DNA from: Salinarchaeum sp. Harcht-Bsk1
GTDB lineage: Archaea; Halobacteriota; Halobacteria; Halobacteriales; Salinarchaeaceae
Length of the DNA stretch: 64,000 nt
NCBI RefSeq assembly: GCF_000403645.1
Contig: NC_021313.1
Location: forward strand, 1,631,014 to 1,695,013
Direction of reading: 5' to 3'
A program made the translations under genes and the position numbers. A model generated the notes under the pieces. That model saw only the letters and a program-made list of their open reading frames with translations. It was not told where the DNA came from and made no database searches. Shown here in pieces: positions 8,707 through 15,601 of the stretch (position 1 is the stretch's first letter; each line of letters starts with the position of its first letter).

Positions 8707-9477
8707 TCACCCCGATGCGTCGCTACGATCGTCCACGGATCCCGTCGGGTCGAGATACGCGAAGGCCCGTAGCGCGTCGCGGCCGGCGTCCGTGATCGAG
8801 ACGCGGGTCGATCGACCGCTCCGGTCGAGCGAGACGTACCCGTTGTCGTCGAGGTCGTCGAGCACGCGAGCGTCGAGTCGTCGGTACTTCCCCTTGCGAT
8901 TCCGGGCTTCGTGATCGGCGAGCGCCGGCAGGTCCGCGGATTCGGCGAACCGAATCAGCTGCTTCTTCGTCGCGGCGCCCTCCGCAGCGAGGTGGCGCAG
9001 TGTCGCGACCTGCTGTGGGTCGGGGTACTCCATCGGATAGGTCGGTAGTTCGACGAGCGATCGAACGCCCTCCGCGACGTCGGCCTCCGTCAGCGGGCCG
9101 TAGGCTTCCGCCCGGACGTAGTAGGGGGTCGCGCCGGTCGCCATGCAGGCGATCATCCCGCCGATGGCAGTGATCTTCGTCCCCGTCGCGAGGTTGACGT
9201 AGACGTCCGCGTCGGCGAACTCGCTGACGACCTGCCCCACGGTACCGATAGAGTCGTAGAAGTCGAAGATGTCACACGGGATCGATTCGTGTGGGATTCC
9301 CCGGTCGTCCAGACGCTCGCGGACCTCCGGGAGGTAGGAGGGGTGATCGGTCTCGTCGTCGTACACGAGGAGGACGAGGCGGTCCGCGGCGAGTTCCGCG
9401 GCGGGCAGTACGATCCTGTCGTTCTCGTAACCCACCGGCGCGACGTGGATCCGATCCGGAACGGCGAGGTCGTCCAT
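8707..9477 (-). CDS. CARF-like/winged-helix transcriptional regulator (HFX_2341 family)
   Basis: 256 residues. Residues 1-130 look like a Rossmann fold of the CARF type: a first strand HVAPVGYENDRI with a sensing loop, and the motif NLATGTK at 95-101, close to the NLTGGTK motif of Csa3/Csx1 CARF domains. Residues 150-245 form a winged helix (ATLRHLAAEGAATKKQLIRF...YRRLDARVLDDLDDNGYVS). I assign it to the HFX_2341 (DUF6293) group of haloarchaeal regulators from memory of that family. It is divergent from the SHMT homologue across a 128-base gap, so it may control that operon and itself. There is no CRISPR locus in the window. Confidence 0.75.
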   Translation of the reverse strand: MDDLAVPDRIHVAPVGYENDRIVLPAAELAADRLVLLVYDDETDHPSYLPEVRERLDDRGIPHESIPCDIFDFYDSIGTVGQVVSEFADADVYVNLATGTKITAIGGMIACMATGATPYYVRAEAYGPLTEADVAEGVRSLVELPTYPMEYPDPQQVATLRHLAAEGAATKKQLIRFAESADLPALADHEARNRKGKYRRLDARVLDDLDDNGYVSLDRSGRSTRVSITDAGRDALRAFAYLDPTGSVDDRSDASG

Positions 9478-9605
9478 GGGTGCAGTCGGTAGAGCAGTTT
9501 CGGGCCAGCCAGTTAGTCAGTTCGATGCGGTTCTATCGTCACAGTGTCGATCGGGTCGTTTCCGACGTGATCGGACTGATGACCGGCGATCCAGACGGTT
9601 CGAGT

Positions 9606-10988
9606 ATGCGGGACCCTTCCCCCGAATCCGACCGTGCCTCCGAGTGCGCCGCAGACCGCACCGCCTCGGCACTCGCGGACGCCGATCCCGACGTCGCCTC
9701 GATCGTCGGCGAGGAGCGCCGACGGCAGGAATCGACGCTGTCGCTGATCGCCAGCGAGAACTGCGCCTCGCGGGCCGTCATGGCGGCCCAGGGCTCGTGT
9801 CTCACCAACAAGTACGCCGAAGGCGAACCGGGCGACCGTTACTACGCCGGTTGCGAACACGTCGACGACCTCGAACGGCTCGCGACGCGCCGCGCCGAGG
9901 AATTGTTCGACGTCGCACACGCGAACGTCCAGCCCCACGCCGGCACGCAGGCGAACGTCGCTGCGTACGAGGCGCTGCTCGAACCCGGCGACCGGATCTG
10001 CTCGCTGGGGATCGGCGACGGCGGTCACCTCAGTCACGGCCACCCCGCCACGCTCGTCGGTAGCCACTACGACGTCGCCACCTACGATGTCGATCCCGAG
10101 ACCGGCTATCTGGACTACGACGCCGTCGAGGCGACGGTCCGCGACACCGACCCGGATCTCGTGGTCGCGGGCTACTCCGCGTACCCCAGAACCGTCGACT
10201 GGGAGCGCTTCCGCGAGATCGCCGACGCCGTCGACGCGTGGCTCCTCGCGGACATCGCGCACCTCACGGGGCTGATCGCCGCCGACGAGTATCCCTCGCC
10301 CGTCGGCGTCGCGGACGTCGTCACTGGTTCGACGCACAAGACGATCCGCGCGGGGCGGGGCGGCATCGTCATGACCGACGACGACTCGCTGGCGGACGAC
10401 CTCGACGCCGCCGTCTTTCCCGGCGTCCAGGGCGGCCCGCTCGTCCACAATATGGCCGGCAAGGCAGTGGGTTTCGGCGAAGCCCTGCGCGGCGAGTTCG
10501 AGGGGTACGCCGAGCGAGTCCTCGACACGGCGGACGCCCTCGCGGAACGGCTCCAAAAGCGGGGCTACGCGCTCGTCTCGGAGGGCACGGACTGTCACTT
10601 CGCGCTTGTGGACCTCCGCCCAACGGATCCCGACCTGCCGGGGACGGCGGCCGAGGACGCGCTGGAGCGTGCCGGCCTCGTGGTCAGCCGCTCGGCGGTG
10701 CCGGGCGACGAGCGCCCGACCCACGTCGGGAGCGGGATTCGCCTCGGCACGCCGGCGCTCGTCTCGCGGGGCCTCGGCGTCCCGGAGGTGCGACAGGTCG
10801 CCGACTGGATCGCGGACGTCCTCGATGCGCCCGAGAACGAGGCCGTGATCGCCGGCACGCGGGCGAAGGTCAGGGAATGCTGCCTCGAGCACCCGATCTA
10901 CGACGACGGCTGGACGCCGGCGACGTCGGCAGCGTCGGTCGAGGGCCCGAGTGACGGCCTCGACGACGCGCCGGAGGCGGATCGATGA
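9606..10988 (+). CDS. serine hydroxymethyltransferase homologue (GlyA-like)
   Basis: A PLP-dependent fold-type I enzyme of 460 residues (ATG 9606; an upstream ATG at 9579 is possible). SHMT signatures are LSLIASENCASRAV (46-59), LTNKYAEGEPGDRYYAGCE (66-84), ANVQPHAGTQANVAAY, ADIAHLTGLIA and the PLP lysine in STHKTIRAGRGG (Lys245). Compared with the usual THKTLRGPRGG, GGHLTHG and LMHVIAAKAVAF motifs it reads THKTIRAGRGG, GGHLSHG and LVHNMAGKAVGF, so it may be a divergent paralogue rather than housekeeping GlyA. The expected reaction is serine plus a tetrahydropterin giving glycine and methylene-pterin. It overlaps the methyltransferase by four bases and is divergent from the CARF-like regulator. 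Confidence 0.8.
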   Translation: MRDPSPESDRASECAADRTASALADADPDVASIVGEERRRQESTLSLIASENCASRAVMAAQGSCLTNKYAEGEPGDRYYAGCEHVDDLERLATRRAEELFDVAHANVQPHAGTQANVAAYEALLEPGDRICSLGIGDGGHLSHGHPATLVGSHYDVATYDVDPETGYLDYDAVEATVRDTDPDLVVAGYSAYPRTVDWERFREIADAVDAWLLADIAHLTGLIAADEYPSPVGVADVVTGSTHKTIRAGRGGIVMTDDDSLADDLDAAVFPGVQGGPLVHNMAGKAVGFGEALRGEFEGYAERVLDTADALAERLQKRGYALVSEGTDCHFALVDLRPTDPDLPGTAAEDALERAGLVVSRSAVPGDERPTHVGSGIRLGTPALVSRGLGVPEVRQVADWIADVLDAPENEAVIAGTRAKVRECCLEHPIYDDGWTPATSAASVEGPSDGLDDAPEADR

Positions 10989-11545
10989 GCGAGATCCTCG
11001 CCTACTACGACGACCTCGCCGAGTTCTACACCGAGATCGCGAGATTTCCGCTTCGCCAGCACGTCGTCTGGCCGGCGACGCGGTCGCTGCTGGGCGACGT
11101 CGCGGGAGAGCGACTCCTCGACGCCGGCTGTGGCACCGGCGAGCATTCCGCCGATTTGGCGGAGGAAGGCGCCAACGTCGTCGGCCTCGACGCCAGCGAG
11201 GGGATGCTCGAGACCGCGCGCGAGCAGTTCGGCGACCGACAGTTCGGCGGCGCCGGCGCCGACTCGCTCGCCTTCGAGCGAGCGAATTTGCTGGATGGCC
11301 TTCCCTTCGAGGACGGGTGCTTCGGCGTCGTCTGCTGTCAGATGGTGCTCTCCCACGTTCGGGAACTCGGTCCGGTGCTCGACGCGCTGGTCTCGGCGCT
11401 ACTCGACGCCGGGTTCGCGATCGACGGCATCGAGGAACCAGCCCCCGACGAGGTATTCCGGGAGCGGTGGCCGGACGCGTACGAGTCCTACGTACAGCGG
11501 CCGCCTGACGTGCTCTGTTTGCGCGGTCGAACGCCACGGGAGTAG
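10985..11545 (+). CDS. class I SAM-dependent methyltransferase, internally shortened
   Basis: 186 residues, starting at ATG 10985 inside the stop of the SHMT homologue (ATGA overlap). The SAM-binding motif I is LLDAGCGTGEH (44-54), followed by VVGLDASEGML (motif II) and the post-II acidic strand. The end, LVSALLDAGFAIDGIEEP..PPDVLCLRGR, matches the usual tail of 240-250 residue enzymes, but the stretch after MVLSHVRELGPVLDA goes straight into it. The central strands that normally read like LxPGGxLVxSxxHP are missing, so an in-frame deletion of about 60 residues seems likely. It may have altered or lost activity. The substrate is unknown. Confidence 0.75.
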   Translation: MSEILAYYDDLAEFYTEIARFPLRQHVVWPATRSLLGDVAGERLLDAGCGTGEHSADLAEEGANVVGLDASEGMLETAREQFGDRQFGGAGADSLAFERANLLDGLPFEDGCFGVVCCQMVLSHVRELGPVLDALVSALLDAGFAIDGIEEPAPDEVFRERWPDAYESYVQRPPDVLCLRGRTPRE

Positions 11546-11658
11546 CTCGGACGGAGGCAGACTGGACAGCCCGGTCGAATGCTGACTGGACGGCCCGGAC
11601 GAACGCGGACAGAGTGGCTTCGAGGGGATCGCCGCTGCGGCTTGCTCCCGGCATGGGC

Positions 11659-11679
11659 GGCCCGTTTCACGGGCCTTTT
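11659..11679 (+). terminator. hairpin with T-tail after the methyltransferase
   Basis: GGCCCG and CGGGCC pair around TTTCA and are followed by TTTT. This looks like an intrinsic terminator for the SHMT-methyltransferase operon, although the T-run also lies where a TATA box of the 11705 gene would be. Confidence 0.4.
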
Positions 11680-11704
11680 GCGACAGCCGCGTGATTCCAG
11701 CCCA

Positions 11705-12550
11705 ATGGATCCCGAGGAACCCGAGCCACTCCCCGAGGGCTGGACCGAAGGTACGGTCCGGAGCAACGGCATCGACGTGCACTACACGCGGACGAACGAC
11801 GGGACGAGTGACGATCCGCCGTTCGTGATCTGCCACGGCGTCTTCGACGACGGCCCCTGCCGGACGCCGCTGGCCAGGGAATTCGCCGACGAGTTCGACG
11901 TGGTGCTCGTGGACGCCCGTGGCCACGGCCGCTCGGACGCGCCGGCGGAGGGGTACGCGATGGCCGAGCGCGTCGCGGACCTCGGAGGCGTGATCGAGGC
12001 GTTGGAGCTTGCGGACCCGATCCTGTTCGGCCACTCGATGGGCGGAGATACGGTCGCGGCGACGGCAGCGGCCCACCCCGATCTGCCGCGGGCGGTCGTC
12101 ATGGAGGATCCCGCGGGGATGCTCGCCCACGAGGAGAGTCCGGAAGAACTGGCCGCGTGGGCCAGCGATCGGATCGAATTCTGGCACGGCCACTCGAAGG
12201 CGGAGCTGCTCGATGCGGACGAGGAGATCAGCAGCTACGTCGCCGACGGGCGTGCGGAGTTGGCGCGGCGCCTCGCAGACGCACGGCTCCGCGTGAGCGC
12301 CCGTATTTCGGCGGTGTTCGCGAGTGGTTGGGTGGATACCGGCGAAACATACTCCGAGATTCGGGTGCCGACGCTGATCCTGAAGGCGGATGGGGACGAC
12401 GCCGAACGGGAGCGCAATCGCGAGCACGCGAGTCACCTCCCCGACGTCGAACTGGTCCACGTCGACGGGACGGGTCACACCGTGTTCCGTGACGATCGGG
12501 AGACGGCCACCAAAGAGCTGCGAGCGTTTCTCGACGGACTCGTGGAGTGA
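11705..12550 (+). CDS. alpha/beta hydrolase
   Basis: 281 residues from ATG 11705. It has the HG oxyanion region (ICHGVFDDG), the strand VVLVDARGHGRSD, the nucleophile elbow FGHSMGG with Ser111, an acid within VPTLILKADGDD and the catalytic His in DGTGHTVFRDD. Residues 125-220 form a helical lid (EESPEELAAWASDRIEFWHGHSKAELL). The fold covers esterases, peroxidases and C-C hydrolases; the substrate cannot be read. It is followed after 64 bases by a second hydrolase of the same fold but low similarity. Confidence 0.85.
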   Translation: MDPEEPEPLPEGWTEGTVRSNGIDVHYTRTNDGTSDDPPFVICHGVFDDGPCRTPLAREFADEFDVVLVDARGHGRSDAPAEGYAMAERVADLGGVIEALELADPILFGHSMGGDTVAATAAAHPDLPRAVVMEDPAGMLAHEESPEELAAWASDRIEFWHGHSKAELLDADEEISSYVADGRAELARRLADARLRVSARISAVFASGWVDTGETYSEIRVPTLILKADGDDAERERNREHASHLPDVELVHVDGTGHTVFRDDRETATKELRAFLDGLVE

Positions 12551-12614
12551 GGTGCACGCGCGCCGGCCGCCTCGCCCGATACCACTTTGAAGGAGCCCCG
12601 CAAACCCCGTCGCT

Positions 12615-13484
12615 ATGCGCCCCGCTGTCGAGCACGACGACGTCACCGGATCGGGGGTCTACGTCGGCGGCAACGAACTCCGCTACATCCGGACTGGCGA
12701 GGGGAACGGCGACCCAGTCCTCCTGCTCCACGGCGGTATCGTCGACGCCGCCCACCTCTCCTGGGGCTCCGCGATCGGCCCGCTCGCCGCCGACCACGAC
12801 GTCTACGCGCTGGACCTGCTGGGCTACGGTCTGAGCGACGCGCCGGACGTTCCCTACACGATGGACCGTCACGTCGAGACCGTCGCGGGATTCATGGACG
12901 TCGTCGGCCTCGATTCGGCCCACCTCGTCGGGACCTCGCTGGGCGGCGGGATCGGGATCCAGCTCGCGCTGGAGCAGCCCGAAAAGGTCGAGAAGCTGGT
13001 GCCGGTCAGCGCGTTCGGGCTCGGAACCGAGCTCCCGAACGGTCGCCGGACCTGGCTCCTCTCGCAGCTGGGCTTTCTCAACCGGATTGGGCTCTGGCTC
13101 GCCTCGAAGAACCGCTCGATCGCAACATCGAGCCTGGACAGCGTGGTGAGCGATCCCGACGCGCTGCCCGAGGAGCTGGTCGACGCGTTCTTCCGTGAGT
13201 TGCAGCGCCCGAAAGCGGGGAAGGCGTATCGGAGCTGGCGAAAGCAGGAGGTCGGTTACGGCGGCTGGAACACCTACTACTACACCCGGCTGGACGACCT
13301 GACGTGTCCGGCGCTGTTCGTCCACGGCGGGCAGGACGACGTGTTCCCAGCACGGTGGGCCGAGCGAGCGGCTGGAATCGCCCCGCAGGGCGAGGTCGAA
13401 GTCTTCGAGGACGCCGCCCACTGGCTCCCGCGGGACCGGCCCGACCGGCTGGAGAAATTGCTCGTCGCGTATCTGCGGGAGTGA
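12615..13484 (+). CDS. alpha/beta hydrolase, MhpC-like
   Basis: 289 residues. Key motifs are LLLHGGIVDAAHLSW, VYALDLLGYGLSD, the nucleophile elbow VGTSLGGG (Ser108), the acid strand ALFVHGGQDDVFPARW and the catalytic His in EDAAHWLPRDRP. The lid region has LLSQLGFLNRIGLWLASKNRS. It belongs to the same fold class as the preceding gene but is not a recent duplicate. The pair probably forms an operon. Downstream lie 547 bases without a gene, occupied by two repeat units. Confidence 0.85.
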   Translation: MRPAVEHDDVTGSGVYVGGNELRYIRTGEGNGDPVLLLHGGIVDAAHLSWGSAIGPLAADHDVYALDLLGYGLSDAPDVPYTMDRHVETVAGFMDVVGLDSAHLVGTSLGGGIGIQLALEQPEKVEKLVPVSAFGLGTELPNGRRTWLLSQLGFLNRIGLWLASKNRSIATSSLDSVVSDPDALPEELVDAFFRELQRPKAGKAYRSWRKQEVGYGGWNTYYYTRLDDLTCPALFVHGGQDDVFPARWAERAAGIAPQGEVEVFEDAAHWLPRDRPDRLEKLLVAYLRE

Positions 13485-13548
13485 AATTCGAGCACGGTTT
13501 CGACGGGCGAAGAGGGAATTCTGCAGGGGTCGACCCGCACAGCATCCC

Positions 13549-13663
13549 GCTTGGAAGCCCCCTCCCGCTCGGCGATCCTGACTCGCTGCGCGCTTCCCTC
13601 GCTACGCTCGGTCCAGTGCTTGCTTCGTCAGATATCGTCGAGCGGTCGGCCCCTTCCAGTCCC
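13549..13663 (+). repeat. dispersed repeat unit, copy 1
   Basis: It begins GCTTGGAAGCCCCC and ends with AGCGGTCGGCCCCTTCCAGT then CCC. The same ends with partly conserved interior (CTCGCTGCGC, GTGCTT..TTCG) occur in copy 2 (13853-13974, opposite strand) and copy 3 (52998-53120). Copies 1 and 2 face each other, so the whole block 13549-13974 has a 14-bp perfect terminal inverted repeat and a 23-bp perfect inner inverted repeat. Confidence 0.8.
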
Positions 13664-13852
13664 ACCGCCCGCAGCCTCAATCCTCCCCAGCCTTCTGCGC
13701 TGCTCGGGTTCGCTTCGCTCACCACTGTGCTGCTCGGCCCTCGCACGGTTTCGCGCGACTGACTGCTCGCCCGCTCCGGGGCTCGCAGTCAGCGGCAGCG
13801 CGCGCCGACGTGGTCCACCGGGGTTTCGTGATCGGTAGAACATCATGAGGGA
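13664..13852. other. spacer between inverted repeat copies
   Basis: 189 bases with no convincing gene. The sequence is GC-rich with short internal palindromes (such as CTGACTGC..GCAGTCAG around 13757-13795). It could be loop or older repeat material. Confidence 0.4.
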
Positions 13853-13974
13853 GGGACTGGAAGGGGCCGACCGCTGGCCGTTGGTAACGAAGTAAGCACC
13901 ACAGCGAGGGAACGGAGTGACCGAGCGAGGAGCGCAGCGAGTTAGCTGCGGCCAGCGGTCGGGGGCTTCCAAGC
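13853..13974 (-). repeat. dispersed repeat unit, copy 2 (inverted)
   Basis: Read on the minus strand it starts GCTTGGAAGCCCCCGACCGC and ends in AGCGGTCGGCCCCTTCCAGT plus CCC, with interior CTCGCTGCGCTCCTCG and GTGCTTACTTCG. It pairs with copy 1 over 14 bp at the outer ends and 23 bp at the inner ends (13641-13663 with 13853-13875). Confidence 0.8.
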
Positions 13975-14031
13975 GGTTAGCTGGCGAGATCGCTCCGAAT
14001 CGAGCCGAGACGAATTCCCAACTTTCAGCGT

Positions 14032-15333
14032 CTACGTTCCGTGGTCCCAGGAGCCCATGTAGTCGGCCTGCGCCTCCGAAATCGCGTCCAGCTCCACTCC
14101 TTCGGCAGCCAGCTTGATCTCCGCGACTTCCTCATCGAGTTCGTCGGGGACGTCGTGGACGCCGGCGTCGTAGGAATCACCGTTCTCCACCAGTTCGCGG
14201 ACGACGACGGCCTGGATGCCGAAGCTCTGGTCCATGACCTCGATCGGATGGCCCTGGGCGTTGGGCGCGGCCAGGTTGACGAGGCGGCCCTCCGCCAGGA
14301 CGTTGATCCGGCGGCCATCGGCCATCTCGTAGGCCTGGACGCCGTCGCGAGCCTCGTAGGTGTCGACGGCCATGTCCTCGAGGCCCTCGAGGTCGATCTC
14401 GACGTCGAAGTGGCCGGCGTTGGCGAGCACGACGCCGTCGTCCATCGCCTCGAAGGACTCGGCGGTGATCACGTCGCGGTTCCCGGTCGCGGTGACGAAC
14501 ACGTCGCCCTCCGCGGCGGCCTCGGCCATCGGCATGACGTCGTAGCCCTCCATGTGCGCCTCCAGGGCACGGCGGGGCTCGACCTCGGTGACGATCACGT
14601 CGGCGTTCTGCCCGGCGGCCTTCTTCGCGACGCCCTTGCCGCAGTAGCCGTAGCCGGCGACGACGACCGTCTTGCCCGCGAAGGAAAGGTTCGTCGTCAT
14701 CGCGATGTTGGCCAGCGAGGACTCGCCCGTGCCGTGGACGTTGTCGAAGAGGCGCTTCATCGGCGTGTCGTTGACGGCGAAGACGGGGTAGTCGAGCGCG
14801 CCGTCGTCGGCCATCGCGCGGAGGCGGTGGACGCCGGTGGTCGTCTCCTCCGCGCCACCGACGATGGTCTCGATCAGTTCGGGGTAGTCCTCGTGGACGG
14901 CCGCGACCATGTCCATCCCGTCGTCGACGGTGATCGTCGGCTCGTGGGCGAGCACGGCCTCGATCGCAGCGTAGTACTCCTCGTCGTCGACGCCGCGGCG
15001 GGCGTAGCTGCTGATCCCGTCGATGGCGTCGAGCGCGGCGGAGACGTCGTCGTGGGTCGAGAGCGGGTTACAGCCGGTGACGGCGACCTCGGCGCCGCCC
15101 AGCGCGAGCAGTTCGACGAGGACGCCCGTCGAGGCCTCGACGTGCATCGCCATCCCGATGGTCTGGCCGGCGAAGGGCTGGTTCGCCCGGACGTCCTCGC
15201 GGAGTTCGGCGAGGATCGGCATGTGCTGGCGGGCCCACTCGAGCTTTCGCTCGCCCGATTCGACGGCCTCGTCCGGCGCAGGGTCGTCGCCGGATTCGGC
15301 GAGTTGCTCTCGGATCGGCGGATACGCGGTCAT
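14032..15333 (-). CDS. ahcY: S-adenosylhomocysteine hydrolase (adenosylhomocysteinase)
   Basis: 433 residues, the usual archaeal length. The enzyme splits S-adenosylhomocysteine into adenosine and homocysteine with tightly bound NAD, removing the product inhibitor of methyltransferases. Family features are MHVEASTGVLVELLALGGAEV, NPLSTHDDVSAAL, the substrate region GGAEETTTGVHRL, VNDTPMKRLFDNVHGTGES, the NAD loop GYGYCGKGVA, TEVEPRRALEAHMEGYDV, TATGNRDVI, NAGHFDVEI and NLAAPNAQGHP. A TATA box 24-30 bases upstream implies a leaderless message. MtaD, about 9 kb away, acts on related nucleosides. Confidence 0.95.
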   Translation of the reverse strand: MTAYPPIREQLAESGDDPAPDEAVESGERKLEWARQHMPILAELREDVRANQPFAGQTIGMAMHVEASTGVLVELLALGGAEVAVTGCNPLSTHDDVSAALDAIDGISSYARRGVDDEEYYAAIEAVLAHEPTITVDDGMDMVAAVHEDYPELIETIVGGAEETTTGVHRLRAMADDGALDYPVFAVNDTPMKRLFDNVHGTGESSLANIAMTTNLSFAGKTVVVAGYGYCGKGVAKKAAGQNADVIVTEVEPRRALEAHMEGYDVMPMAEAAAEGDVFVTATGNRDVITAESFEAMDDGVVLANAGHFDVEIDLEGLEDMAVDTYEARDGVQAYEMADGRRINVLAEGRLVNLAAPNAQGHPIEVMDQSFGIQAVVVRELVENGDSYDAGVHDVPDELDEEVAEIKLAAEGVELDAISEAQADYMGSWDHGT

Positions 15334-15356
15334 GGCCGATGCGACGGCGACGGGGC

Positions 15357-15363
15357 CCTAAAC
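15357..15363 (-). promoter_or_regulatory. TATA box of ahcY
   Basis: GTTTAGG on the minus strand, 24-30 bases upstream of the ahcY ATG at 15333, fits a leaderless haloarchaeal promoter. Confidence 0.55.
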
Positions 15364-15519
15364 GGTAGCGATGGCGAGACGATTCGTGATCTGCCGCTGC
15401 CGAACGGATCTCCACCGGAGTTGGCAATATCGTATTCCTTAGTTACGGGGGTAAGAGCGGTAATCACGTCTTAATTCGATCTATTCCTGATTGAATTATT
15501 AATAATCGTTTAGGTAGAT

Positions 15520-15601
15520 GTGCTGAGAAGTTCCGAACGTTATAGGGTGGAGATCGGGGGGAACGACTGCGGGTATACTGGCCTTACTCGCGCTGCTGGC
15601 G
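15520..15601 (+). other. probable frameshifted signal-peptide region of the giant protease
   Basis: Codons 15572-15601 in the protease frame read GILALLALLA and run on into VVAPAGAVAG, a textbook signal core and cleavage site, but the frame has no ATG/GTG/TTG before a TGA at 15524. GTG starts at 15520 and 15547 lie in the neighbouring frame and run to a GGGGGG tract at 15556-15561. Removing one G joins them to give MEIGGTTAGILALLALLAVV.. or a longer form. Confidence 0.65.
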
